This document shows positions 30,127 through 38,857 of a stretch of DNA of 64,000 nt, piece after piece. The notes under the pieces are model-generated. The model was given only the letters and a program-made list of their open reading frames with translations, was not told the origin of the DNA and did no database searches. Source of the DNA: Betaproteobacteria bacterium (GTDB taxonomy: Bacteria > Pseudomonadota > Gammaproteobacteria > Burkholderiales > SG8-39); assembly GCA_005881575.1 (NCBI GenBank), contig VBCA01000002.1, positions 86,078 to 150,077 on the forward strand, read 5' to 3'. Each line of letters opens with the position of its first letter. Position 1 is the stretch's first letter. Position numbers and translations under genes: made by a program.

Positions 30127-32103
30127 ATGGCACGCAAGGATCCGGGTCCTCAGGTCGATCGCCGCAAGTTCCTGAGCGGAGTCGCCGCGGCCGGCGCCGC
30201 GACCGCCGCAGCTGCGATGAGCACGCCCGTCGCGCGCGCCGCCGAGCCGGCGCCCGCGCCGCGAGTCCCTTCCGCGCTGAGGCCCACGCTGCAGGTCGCG
30301 GCCGCGGAGACCGAGACGCCGCGCGAGACGACGAACCGCATCGGCGGCAGGCCCGGGTCGGATTTCATGGTCGACGTCATCAAGACGCTGGGCATCAAGT
30401 ACCTGCCGGCGAACTGCGCATCGAGCTACCGCGGCATCCACGAGTCGCTCATCAACTACGGCGGCAACAAGATGCCGGAGTTCCTCACCTGCATGCACGA
30501 GGAGTCCGCGGTCGGCATGGCACACGGCTACTTCAAGATCGCCGGCAAGCCGCTGATGACGCTGTGCCACGGCACGGTGGGCCTGCAGCACGCCACCATG
30601 GCGATCTACAACGCGTGGTGCGACCGGGTGCCGGTGATCGTCGTCGGCGGCAACGACATGGACGCCGCGACGCGGCCGCCGGGGGTGCCGACCTTCCACG
30701 CCGCGCAGGACATCAACGCGCTGGTGCGCGACTTCACCAAGTGGGACGACACGCCGGTGTCGCTCGCGCACTTCGCGCAGTCCTTCGTGCGCGCCTACAA
30801 GATCGCGATGACACCGCCCTGCGGGCCGGTGATGATCTCGCTCGACGCCGGGCTGCAGCAGGAGGTGATCCGCAACCACGGCGACAAGCTCGCCATACCG
30901 CGCTACGTGCCCACCGCGGCCCCGCAGGGCGACTCGGGCGCGGTGAAGGAAGCCGCGAGGCTGCTCGCGGAGGCGCAGAACCCCGTCATCGTGGCCGACC
31001 GCGCCGCGCGCACGCCGAACGGCATCAAGCTCCTGGTGCAGCTCGCCGAGACGCTGCAGGCGCGAGTCATCGACCAGGGCAGCCGCGTGAACTTCCCGAA
31101 GACGCACTACCTCAGCGCGCCGCCGACCGCGGTCTCCGGCGCCGACGTGATCCTGGGCCTGGAGCTCTCCGATTTCTGGGCGACGGTGAACTCGTATACC
31201 GACAACGGCGAGAACGGCGGAATCGGCGCGAACGGCACGCGCATCAAGCCCGGCACCAAGCTCATCAGCATTTCATCGGTCGAGCTGAACACCAAGTCGA
31301 ACTACCAGGATTTCCAGCGCTTCCAGGTCATCGACGTGCCGATGGCGGGCGACGCGGAGGCGACGCTGCCGGCGCTCATCGAGGCGGTGAAGGCGGCGAT
31401 CCCCGGCTCGAAGAAGGCCGCGATCGAGCAGCGCGGCCAGGCGGCCAAGAAAGCGCACGCCGAGGCCGAGGCGCGCGCCAAGCAGGCCGCGGCGCTCGCC
31501 TGGGACGCGAGTCCCATCAGCACGGCGCGCCTGTGCGCGGAGACCTACGCCGCGGTCAAGGATCTCGACTGGTCGATCGTGTCCCAGTCGGGCAACGTCA
31601 GCGACTGGCTCAACCGCCTCTGGCCGCTCAGCGAGCACCATCACTGGATCGGCCGCTCCGGCGGCTACGGCGTGGGCTACGGCGCGCCGGCGTCCGTCGG
31701 CGCGGCGCTCGCCAACCGCGACGCCGGCCGCTTCTCGGTGAACATCCAGGCAGACGGCGACCTCATGTACGCGCCGGGGGTGCTGTGGACCGCCGCGAAG
31801 CACAAGATCCCGCAGCTCGCGGTGATGCACAACAACCGCGGCTACCACCAGGAGGTGATGCACGTGCAGCGGCTCTCGAACTTCCGCAACCGCCCGGCGA
31901 ACTACGGCGCCGACATGGGTCCGGTCGGCACGCGCATCGAGAACCCGGACATCGAGTACCACAAGCTCGCGGAGTCCATGGGCTGGTGGGCGAGGGGCCC
32001 GATCAAGGACCCGGCGCAGCTCGGGTCCGCCCTGAAGGAGGCGGTGAAAATCGTGCAGGCGGGCCAGCCCGCGCTGCTCAACGTGTGGACCCAGCCGCGA
32101 TGA
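30127..32103 (+). CDS. Tat-exported thiamine diphosphate-dependent enzyme (acetolactate synthase/pyruvate oxidase superfamily)
   Basis: 658 residues. The N-terminus carries DRRKFLSGVAAAGAAT with twin arginines at 12-13 and an AxA cleavage site near residue 37, so the folded enzyme should be sent to the periplasm. The PYR domain has the catalytic glutamate in HEESAVGMAHGYFK; the central domain is present; the PP domain carries the ThDP/Mg motif DGDLMYAPG...MHNNRGYHQE. Superfamily members decarboxylate 2-keto acids. Its stop overlaps the start of a cytochrome c gene (ATGA), which suggests an oxidase/dehydrogenase handing electrons to that haem protein. Substrate unknown. AGGAGG precedes the ATG. 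Confidence 0.88.
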   Translation: MARKDPGPQVDRRKFLSGVAAAGAATAAAAMSTPVARAAEPAPAPRVPSALRPTLQVAAAETETPRETTNRIGGRPGSDFMVDVIKTLGIKYLPANCASSYRGIHESLINYGGNKMPEFLTCMHEESAVGMAHGYFKIAGKPLMTLCHGTVGLQHATMAIYNAWCDRVPVIVVGGNDMDAATRPPGVPTFHAAQDINALVRDFTKWDDTPVSLAHFAQSFVRAYKIAMTPPCGPVMISLDAGLQQEVIRNHGDKLAIPRYVPTAAPQGDSGAVKEAARLLAEAQNPVIVADRAARTPNGIKLLVQLAETLQARVIDQGSRVNFPKTHYLSAPPTAVSGADVILGLELSDFWATVNSYTDNGENGGIGANGTRIKPGTKLISISSVELNTKSNYQDFQRFQVIDVPMAGDAEATLPALIEAVKAAIPGSKKAAIEQRGQAAKKAHAEAEARAKQAAALAWDASPISTARLCAETYAAVKDLDWSIVSQSGNVSDWLNRLWPLSEHHHWIGRSGGYGVGYGAPASVGAALANRDAGRFSVNIQADGDLMYAPGVLWTAAKHKIPQLAVMHNNRGYHQEVMHVQRLSNFRNRPANYGADMGPVGTRIENPDIEYHKLAESMGWWARGPIKDPAQLGSALKEAVKIVQAGQPALLNVWTQPR

Positions 32104-32432
32104 AGAGAACCCTGCTGCTCGTCGCGGTTCTCAGCGCGAGTCAGGCGGCCTTGGCAGCCGGCTCCGCCGACAAGGGCAAGACCGCCTTCGCGAAGCACGG
32201 CTGCTGGCAGTGCCACGGCTTCGCCGGGCAGGGCGGCGTCGCCGGCCCGAAGCTCGCGCCGGACCCGATGCCGCTCGAAGCGATGTCGGCTTTCGTGCGC
32301 AACACCCGGGGCGGGATGCCGCCGTACCAGAAGGCGATCCTCTCCGACGCCGATCTCGCCGACATCCACGCCTATCTGCAGTCGCTGCCGAAAGCGCGCG
32401 ACTACAAGAGCATTCCACTGCTCAACCCGTAG
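32100..32432 (+). CDS. Small periplasmic cytochrome c coupled to the ThDP enzyme
   Basis: 110 residues: signal peptide (MKRTLLLVAVLSASQAALAA), one haem site GCWQCHGFAGQGG at about residues 34-46, and a methionine ligand candidate in GGMPPYQ. It is translationally coupled to the ThDP gene through ATGA, and it is the only cytochrome in this catabolic region. Most likely the electron acceptor for that enzyme, passing electrons to the respiratory chain. Confidence 0.9.
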   Translation: MKRTLLLVAVLSASQAALAAGSADKGKTAFAKHGCWQCHGFAGQGGVAGPKLAPDPMPLEAMSAFVRNTRGGMPPYQKAILSDADLADIHAYLQSLPKARDYKSIPLLNP

Positions 32433-32442
32433 CGGGCCTCCC

Positions 32443-33633
32443 CTAGACGACTTGCTTCCGCCGCAGCGTCTCGACCGCAGCCTCGCCGTACCCCAGCTCG
32501 GCGAGCACCTCGGCGGTGTGTTCGCCGAGCTCCGGCGGCGCCGTTGCGATTCGCGCCGGCGTGCGCGAGAGTTTCACCGCCTGGTTGACGATGCGGATCT
32601 CGCCGAGCTTCGCGCTCTTCGTGCTCACTGCGGCGCCGAGGTGCCGCACCTGCGGGTCGTCGAACATCTGATCGATCGAATAGATCGGGCCGCACGGCAC
32701 TTCGGCCGCGGTCATCACCCCGATCCACTCGGCGGTGGTGCGCGCGGCGAGCGCTTTCTCGATCTCGGAATTCAGCGCTACGCGGTTCTTCGAGCGGTTC
32801 TGCTCGCCCTTGAAATCCTCGCGCTCGAGCAGGTCCTTGCGCCCCAGGCCCTCGCAGACCCGGCGCCACATCGCCTCGCCTGTCGCCGCGATGTTCATGT
32901 AGCCGTCCTTCGTTTTGTACGCGGACGTGGGCATGCTGGTCGGGTGGTCGTTGCCGGCCTGCCCGGGGGGCACGCCCGTCATCAGATAGCGCGCCGCCTG
33001 GAAGTCGAGCAGCGCGATCTGCGACATGAGGAGCGAGGACTGCACCCACTGCCCTTCGCCGGATTTCTCGCGCTCGAGTAAGGCCGTGAGGATCCCGAGC
33101 GCCGCGAAGAGTCCCGCCGAGATGTCTGCGATCGCCGTGCCGGCGCGTACAGGTCCTTGTCCGGGAAGCCCTGTTATCGACATGAACCCGCCCATGCCTT
33201 GCGCGATCTGGTCGAAGCCCGGCCGGTCGCGGTAGGGTCCGTCCTGGCCGAACCCGGAGATGCTCGCAAGGATGATGCGGGGATTGATCTTCTTCAACGA
33301 TTCGTATCCGATCCCGAGCCTGTCCTTGACGTCGGGGCGGTAGTTCTCGACCACGACGTCGGCGGTCTTCACGAGCTTCATGAAGATCGTCACGCCCTCC
33401 TTGTCCTTCAGGTTGAGAGTGATCGAGCGCTTGTTGCGGTGCAGGTTCTGGAAGTCCGGGCCGTGGCGCGGCCCGCCCATCGTTTCGCTCTCGATGCTCG
33501 GCGGCGTTTCGATCTTGATGACGTCGGCGCCGAAATCCGCGAGCTGGCGCACGCACGTGGGCCCGGCACGAACGCGCGAAAGATCGAGGACGCGAAAGCG
33601 CGCAAGCGCGGTGGAGGCGGGAACGTGGGGCAT
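32443..33633 (-). CDS. CaiB/BaiF family III CoA-transferase (copy 1)
   Basis: 396 residues. Family signatures: FRVLDLSRVRAGPTCVRQLADFGADVIKIE, ENYRPDVKDRLGIGYE, and the catalytic-Asp region around GFGQDGPYRDRPGFDQIAQGMGG. Moves CoA between carboxylic acids (for example succinyl-CoA to an acid). Convergent with the cytochrome gene and divergent from the acyl-CoA dehydrogenase gene. Substrate unknown. Confidence 0.93.
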   Translation of the reverse strand: MPHVPASTALARFRVLDLSRVRAGPTCVRQLADFGADVIKIETPPSIESETMGGPRHGPDFQNLHRNKRSITLNLKDKEGVTIFMKLVKTADVVVENYRPDVKDRLGIGYESLKKINPRIILASISGFGQDGPYRDRPGFDQIAQGMGGFMSITGLPGQGPVRAGTAIADISAGLFAALGILTALLEREKSGEGQWVQSSLLMSQIALLDFQAARYLMTGVPPGQAGNDHPTSMPTSAYKTKDGYMNIAATGEAMWRRVCEGLGRKDLLEREDFKGEQNRSKNRVALNSEIEKALAARTTAEWIGVMTAAEVPCGPIYSIDQMFDDPQVRHLGAAVSTKSAKLGEIRIVNQAVKLSRTPARIATAPPELGEHTAEVLAELGYGEAAVETLRRKQVV

Positions 33634-33692
33634 GGGCGAACGGGGACCGGAATGACGTCCACCGTATGATAACCTGTCATCCGGGAGAGAAA

Positions 33693-34853
33693 ATGCCGGT
33701 CCGCGAGCACGACCTGGGCGAAGTACGCGATGCCGTCGCGAAACTCTGCGCTACCTTCCCGATGGACTACTGGCGCGCGACGGACCGCGAGCGGCGCTAT
33801 CCCGCCGAATTCGTGCGCGCGCTCACCGAGGCGGGCTGGCTCTCGTGCCTGATCCCCGAGGAATACGGCGGCGCGGGCCTCCCGCTCGCCGCGGCCGCGG
33901 CGATTCTCGAGGAAATCCAGAAGAGCGGCGCGAACGGCGCCGCTTGCCACGCGCAGATATACACGATGGGGACGGTGCTGCGGCATTGCAACGAGGCCCA
34001 GAAGAGGAAATACCTGCCGGAAATCGCGAAAGGCGAGCTGCGCCTGCAGGCTTTCGGCATCACCGAGCCCTCGGCCGGCACCGACACCTCCTCGATCCGC
34101 ACCGCCGCGGTGAGGAAAGGCGACCGTTACATCGTCAACGGCCAGAAAGTCTGGACCTCGCGCGCCGAGCACTCCGACCTTATGCTGCTCCTCGCGCGCA
34201 CCACGCCGCGCGAGGCGGTGCAGAAGAAGACCGAAGGCCTGTCTGTTTTCATTGTGGACATGAAGGCGGCGCTGAATAAGGGGTTGTCGATCCGCCCGAT
34301 CCGCACCATGATCAACCACGCCACCACCGAGATCTTCATCGACAACCTCGAAGTGCCCGCGGAAAACCTCGTCGGCGAGGAAGGCAACGGCTTTCGCTAC
34401 GTTCTCGACGGCATGAACGCCGAGCGCATCCTGATCGGAGCCGAGTGCATCGGCGACGCGAGATGGTTCCTCGCCAAGGCGACCGCGTACGCGAACGAGC
34501 GCAAGGTGTTCGGCCGGCCGATCGGCCAGAACCAGGGCGTGCAGTTTCCGATCGCGCGCGCCTATATGGCGACCGAGGCCGCGGCGCTCATGGTCGAGCG
34601 CGCAGCCGCGCTCTACGATGCCGGCAGGCCCTGCGGCCCCGAGGCCAACATGGCGAAGCAGCTCGCCGCCGAGGCCTCGTGGCAGGCGGGCGACATGTGC
34701 CTGCAGACCCACGGCGGCTTCGGCTTCGCCGAGGAATACGACATCGAGCGCAAGTTCCGCGAGACGCGCCTCTACCAGATCGCGCCGATCTCGACCAATC
34801 TGGTGCTCTGCTACATCGCCGAGCACGTGCTGCACCTGCCGCGATCCTATTAG
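33693..34853 (+). CDS. Acyl-CoA dehydrogenase family protein
   Basis: 386 residues, FAD-dependent alpha,beta-desaturation of an acyl-CoA. Family blocks: RLQAFGITEPSAGTDTSS, QKVWTSRAEHSD, and THGGFGFAEEYDIERKFRE. The usual C-terminal YEGT catalytic glutamate is replaced by QIAPISTN; a Glu in NAERILIG sits where isovaleryl-CoA dehydrogenase carries its base. GGGAGAG before the ATG at 33693 supports that start over the upstream ATG at 33666. Neighbours suggest branched or aromatic acyl substrates. Confidence 0.92.
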   Translation: MPVREHDLGEVRDAVAKLCATFPMDYWRATDRERRYPAEFVRALTEAGWLSCLIPEEYGGAGLPLAAAAAILEEIQKSGANGAACHAQIYTMGTVLRHCNEAQKRKYLPEIAKGELRLQAFGITEPSAGTDTSSIRTAAVRKGDRYIVNGQKVWTSRAEHSDLMLLLARTTPREAVQKKTEGLSVFIVDMKAALNKGLSIRPIRTMINHATTEIFIDNLEVPAENLVGEEGNGFRYVLDGMNAERILIGAECIGDARWFLAKATAYANERKVFGRPIGQNQGVQFPIARAYMATEAAALMVERAAALYDAGRPCGPEANMAKQLAAEASWQAGDMCLQTHGGFGFAEEYDIERKFRETRLYQIAPISTNLVLCYIAEHVLHLPRSY

Positions 34854-34890
34854 AGCCGCAGCGGCGCGGCGACGCTTCGAGGAGATGGAG

Positions 34891-35859
34891 ATGCTCAAGA
34901 CATTCCTGTGCGCGGTCTGCGCGCTCGTTTTCGTCGCGGCCGCATCGCAGAGTCCGGCGCAGGACTTCCCGACCCGCGCGGTCCGCATGCTCGTGCCGAA
35001 CGCGCCCGGCAGCTCGATCGACACGATGAGCCGCATCGTCGCAGCGAAGCTCGGCGACGCGCTCGGCCAATCGGTGTTCGTCGAGAACCGCGACGGCGCC
35101 GGCGGCCTGATCGGCGTGGAAGCCGGAAAGAGCGCGAAGCCCGACGGCTACACGCTCATCTGCGCGTCGAACGGCTCGATGCTGATCGCGCCGCTTCTTA
35201 AGAAAAACCCCCCCTACGACGCGGTGAAGGACTTCGAGCACATCGGGAGCTTCGCCGTCACGCCCAACGTGCTCATCGTAAACCCCGAGCTGCCGGTGAA
35301 GAGCGTGAAGGAGCTGATCGACTACGCCAGGGCGAACCGCGCGACCATCAACATGGCCTCGGCGGGCGTGGGCTCGCAGAGCCACCTCTCCGGGGTGCTG
35401 CTGATGACGATGGCGAACTTCGAATCGCTCGTCGTGCCGCACAAGGGCGGCGGGCCTTCGGTGAATTCCGTGGTCGCCGGCCAGACGCACTGGACTTTCA
35501 CGCCGGCGCCTGCGGTGATGCCCTTCGTGAAGAACGGGCGGCTGCGCGCGATCGGGCAGAGCCTGCCGCGGCGCTCGGCGATGCTCGGCGACATTGCGCC
35601 GGTCGCCGATACCGTCGCGGGCTACGACTTCAGCGGCTGGGCGGGCCTCGTCGCGCCCAAGGGCACGCCGCAGGCCGTCATCGAGAAGCTGCACGCCGCC
35701 CTCATGAAGACGCTCGATCTCGCAGAGGTGAAAGACGGCCTCGCGAAGCAGGGCGCCGAGGCGTTCACGGGCTCGCCTGAGGATTTCCGCAAGTTCCTCG
35801 CCCAGGACCAGGCGAACACGGTGAAGGTCATCCAGGCGGCCAAGCTTCAGGCGGACTAG
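34891..35859 (+). CDS. TctC-family periplasmic solute-binding protein (orphan, copy 2)
   Basis: 322 residues with a signal peptide (MLKTFLCAVCALVFVAAASQSPA) and the Bug-type start DFPTRAVRMLVPNAPGSSIDTMSRIVA. No tctA/tctB accompanies it; it may share membrane partners elsewhere or act as a sensor, as described for many Bordetella/Cupriavidus Bug proteins. It follows the acyl-CoA dehydrogenase gene by 37 nt. The second ATG of GATGGAGATG is chosen by ribosome-site spacing. Confidence 0.92.
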   Translation: MLKTFLCAVCALVFVAAASQSPAQDFPTRAVRMLVPNAPGSSIDTMSRIVAAKLGDALGQSVFVENRDGAGGLIGVEAGKSAKPDGYTLICASNGSMLIAPLLKKNPPYDAVKDFEHIGSFAVTPNVLIVNPELPVKSVKELIDYARANRATINMASAGVGSQSHLSGVLLMTMANFESLVVPHKGGGPSVNSVVAGQTHWTFTPAPAVMPFVKNGRLRAIGQSLPRRSAMLGDIAPVADTVAGYDFSGWAGLVAPKGTPQAVIEKLHAALMKTLDLAEVKDGLAKQGAEAFTGSPEDFRKFLAQDQANTVKVIQAAKLQAD

Positions 35860-35880
35860 CGCGCTTTTAGCGCCGCCGCG

Positions 35881-37203
35881 TCAGCGTCTAAGCGTCGCGC
35901 CCATCAGGTGGTCGGGCAGCCAGGTCGCGATCTCGGGAAAGACGCATAGGACCACGATCGCGAGGAACATGCACAGCACGTAGGGAATCGTCCCCCACAT
36001 GATGCGCGTGACCGGCACGTCGGGCGCGATCGAGCTGACGATGTAGATGTTGAGGCCCACCGGCGGGTGGATCAGGCCGATCTCCATGTTGATGGTGAGG
36101 ATCACGCCGAACCACACCGGGTCGAAGCCGGCGGCCGTGATGATGGGATAGAGGATGGGCGCAGTCATTAGGATGATCGCCGCCGGCGGAATGAAGAAGC
36201 CGCACACCAGCAGGAACAGGTTGATCATCGCCATCAGCACCCAGCGGTTGAAGTGCGCATCGGCGATCGCCTGCGCGAGCGTCTGGGTGAGATAGAGCGA
36301 AGTGAGCATGTAGCCGAAGAGCACGGCCGCCGCGATGATCATCAGGATCATCACCGACTCGCGCGTCGTGTCGCGCAGGATCGCCCACCAGTCCTTCGCG
36401 CTCCACATCCGGTAGATGATCACGGCCAACACCACGCACAGCGCCGCGCCCACGCCGGCGGCCTCCGAGGGCGTCGCGATGCCCCCGTAGAGCACGTACA
36501 TGACGCCGACGATGATCGCGAGAAACGGCGCGATCTTCGGGATCGACTGGAATTTTTCGCGCCACGAGTAGCGGAAATCGACCGCATGCGACCGGAACCC
36601 GCGCTTCCAGATGATGAACAGCGTCCACAACATGAAAAAGCCGGTCAGCAGGATCCCCGGCATCACCCCGGCGAGGAACAGGCGCCCGATCGAAGTCTCG
36701 GTGGCGATGCCGTAGAGGATGAAGGTGATCGAGGGCGGGATCAGGATGCCGAGCGTGCCGCCCGCGCAGATCGATCCGGTCGCGACGTCGTCCGGGTAGC
36801 CGCGCCTGCGCATCTCGGGAATGCCCATCTTGCCGATCGCGGCGCAGCACGCGGGGGAGGACCCGGTGAGCGCGGCGAACAGCGCGCACGCCCCGAGGTT
36901 GGAGATCACGAGGCCTCCCGGGAGGCGGTAGAGCCAGCGGTCGAGCGCCTCATAGAGATCCTTGCCCGCGGGCGAAGAGCCGATCGCAGCGCCCATCATC
37001 ACGAACATCGGGATCGAGACCAGCGTGAAGTCGTTCAGGCCCGCGTAGAAGGTTTCCGCGACGACGTGCAGCGCGCCGAATCCCTGGAAGATCATGATGA
37101 AGACGATCGAGATTGCGCCGAGACCGAAGGCGACCGGCGTGCCCGAGAGGAGCATCGCGAGCGTGACGATCAGCACCATGAGTCCCTGGGTGGTGGGGCT
37201 CAC
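35881..37203 (-). CDS. dctM: TRAP transporter large permease DctM
   Basis: 440 residues with about twelve spans. DctM hallmarks: VSIPMFVMMGAAIGSSPAGKDLY, GILIPPSITFILYGIAT and GLIHPPVGLNIYIVSSIAPD. The ion-coupled channel of a C4-dicarboxylate or other organic-acid TRAP system. GTG start at 37203 forms a GTGA overlap with the dctQ stop. Confidence 0.95.
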   Translation of the reverse strand: MSPTTQGLMVLIVTLAMLLSGTPVAFGLGAISIVFIMIFQGFGALHVVAETFYAGLNDFTLVSIPMFVMMGAAIGSSPAGKDLYEALDRWLYRLPGGLVISNLGACALFAALTGSSPACCAAIGKMGIPEMRRRGYPDDVATGSICAGGTLGILIPPSITFILYGIATETSIGRLFLAGVMPGILLTGFFMLWTLFIIWKRGFRSHAVDFRYSWREKFQSIPKIAPFLAIIVGVMYVLYGGIATPSEAAGVGAALCVVLAVIIYRMWSAKDWWAILRDTTRESVMILMIIAAAVLFGYMLTSLYLTQTLAQAIADAHFNRWVLMAMINLFLLVCGFFIPPAAIILMTAPILYPIITAAGFDPVWFGVILTINMEIGLIHPPVGLNIYIVSSIAPDVPVTRIMWGTIPYVLCMFLAIVVLCVFPEIATWLPDHLMGATLRR

Positions 37204-37733
37204 GCTTCACGTTCCTTGGTGATGCCAAAGGGCGGCTCACGCCCGGCGACGAGGTTGTAGATGTCGGCGACGTATTGCAGGGACAAAAGGCCGAGGCCGA
37301 TCGGCATCGAGGAGTACGGGATCCAAAGGCGCGCTCGCCACATGGTGTCGGAGACCCAGTGTTGGTCCCACGCCTCCTTCCAGAAATTGAAAGTGAGCAC
37401 CGCAAGCGTCACGGCGAACGCAAGCGAAATCGCGGCGGCAAACAGCGCGAGCCAGAAGCGCGCACGCGGGCCGAGGTAGTGGGGCAGCACATCGACGTTG
37501 ACGTGGCCGCGCGTCATCAGCACGAACGGGCTGCCGACGAAAGTCGCCGCGATCAGGCAATAGGTGGTGAAGTCGGTCTGCCAGATGGTGTTCTGGTTGA
37601 GCACGTAGCGCACGAACACCATGTGGCAGACGACCAGCACGCCGAGCGCGATCAGCGCGGCGGCAAAGTAGCCGCACAGCTGCGAGACCCGCCTGACGAC
37701 CCGGACGAAGCTATCCATGGGACGGGTGCGCAT
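37200..37733 (-). CDS. dctQ: TRAP transporter small permease DctQ
   Basis: 177 residues, four spans, with the DctQ-like WQTDFTTYCLIAATFVGSPFVLMTRGHVNVDVLP. Start uncertain: ATG at 37733 or 37718 (MDSFVRVV); the track start at 37787 is rejected because it would run across the hairpin after dctP. Coupled to dctM by a 4-nt overlap. Confidence 0.9.
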   Translation of the reverse strand: MRTRPMDSFVRVVRRVSQLCGYFAAALIALGVLVVCHMVFVRYVLNQNTIWQTDFTTYCLIAATFVGSPFVLMTRGHVNVDVLPHYLGPRARFWLALFAAAISLAFAVTLAVLTFNFWKEAWDQHWVSDTMWRARLWIPYSSMPIGLGLLSLQYVADIYNLVAGREPPFGITKEREA

Positions 37734-37753
37734 CGTGATGTCGGGACGATAAA

Positions 37754-37779
37754 CAAAGGGCGGCTCGCGCCGCCCTTCG
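37754..37779 (-). terminator. Hairpin between dctP and dctQ
   Basis: Perfect 8-bp stem AAGGGCGG/CCGCCCTT with 6-nt loop; on the minus strand it is followed by TGTTTATC. Placed between the binding-protein gene and permease genes, as for liv and tct. Confidence 0.65.
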
Positions 37780-37796
37780 ACGTGCAAGGTGCTGTG

Positions 37797-38798
37797 CTAT
37801 TTGACGCTCAGCGCCGCGTCGATGAGCTGCTGGCCGTCCGGAACTTCCTTGGCGAACTCCGCGTACGAGCTTTGCCGGGCCACTTTGAGCCACTGGTCGT
37901 ATTCGGCCGGCGTCAGCGTGACCACCTCGACCTTGTGCTCCTTGAAGGTCTTGACCATCTCGTCGTCCAGTCCCTTCGCCTCCTTGGCGAAATACGCTTC
38001 GGACTTCTTGCCCGCCTTGAGGAGCGCGTCCTGCTGGACCTTGTTGAGGCGCGAGAAGCTCTTCTTCGACATCAGCACCGGCTCGTACATGAACCACAGC
38101 GCGTTGTCCCCGGGCGCCGTGAGGCATTTCACCTGCTCGTAGATGCGGAAGGAGACGAAGCTGCCCGAGCTGGTATCGGTCGCATCGGCGACGCCGGTCT
38201 GCAGGGCGTTGTAGACCTCGTTCGAAGGTATCGAAACGATCGAGGCGCCCGCGGACTGCCACATCGCGGCGAAAGTCGGGCCGGCGGAGCGCACTTTCAG
38301 GCCCCTGATGTCGGCGGGCGTGCGGATGCAGGCCTTTTTCGACGCGATCGCGCCCGCAAGCCAGGCGTCCGCGAGCACGATCACCCCGGCCTTGTCGATC
38401 TTGGTTTTGATCTCCTTCATGAACCCGGAATTGTTCACGCGCGCCGCGCGCTCGTGGCTGCGCACCAGGCCGGGCATCAGCGTCGCGCCGAAGGCGCGCA
38501 CCTTGCCGCTCGCGTAGTCGAGCGGGAAAGACGAAATGTCCAGTTGCCCGTTCACCAGCGCGTTCCACTGCTCGTTCGGCTTGAACAACGACGCTCCGGG
38601 GTATACCTGCACGTCGAGGTCGACGCCCGCCGCCTTGGTGTCGCGCGCGATGATCTGCACCATCTCGTCGCGCACGTCTCCCTTGCCGCCGGGAAACTGG
38701 TGCGAGGCGCGCAACACCACGGGCGCGGCGAGAGCCGAGCCGGCGATCAAACCACCCGCAAGCGCCAGGGCAATACCATCACGCCTGAAATTCGTCAT
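37797..38798 (-). CDS. dctP: TRAP transporter periplasmic binding protein DctP
   Basis: 333 residues with a signal peptide (DGIALALAGGLIAGSALA) followed by VVLRASHQFPGGKGDVRDEM, a DctP-type N-terminus. GGAGGAGG sits 5 nt before the ATG at 38798, making this start secure; the 520-residue track ORF is an over-extension across the kinase-like gene. Binds an organic acid and presents it to DctQM. Confidence 0.94.
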   Translation of the reverse strand: MTNFRRDGIALALAGGLIAGSALAAPVVLRASHQFPGGKGDVRDEMVQIIARDTKAAGVDLDVQVYPGASLFKPNEQWNALVNGQLDISSFPLDYASGKVRAFGATLMPGLVRSHERAARVNNSGFMKEIKTKIDKAGVIVLADAWLAGAIASKKACIRTPADIRGLKVRSAGPTFAAMWQSAGASIVSIPSNEVYNALQTGVADATDTSSGSFVSFRIYEQVKCLTAPGDNALWFMYEPVLMSKKSFSRLNKVQQDALLKAGKKSEAYFAKEAKGLDDEMVKTFKEHKVEVVTLTPAEYDQWLKVARQSSYAEFAKEVPDGQQLIDAALSVK

Positions 38799-38857
38799 GG
38801 ATCCTCCTCCAGATTGCTCGATCAAAAACGCGGGAAACGCCCCGGGCCCCGCCCCGA

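Noticed and set aside
33408-35036. 542-residue minus-strand ORF
   Set aside because: Antisense to the acyl-CoA dehydrogenase, ending in an out-of-frame reading of the CoA-transferase; a product of high GC content.
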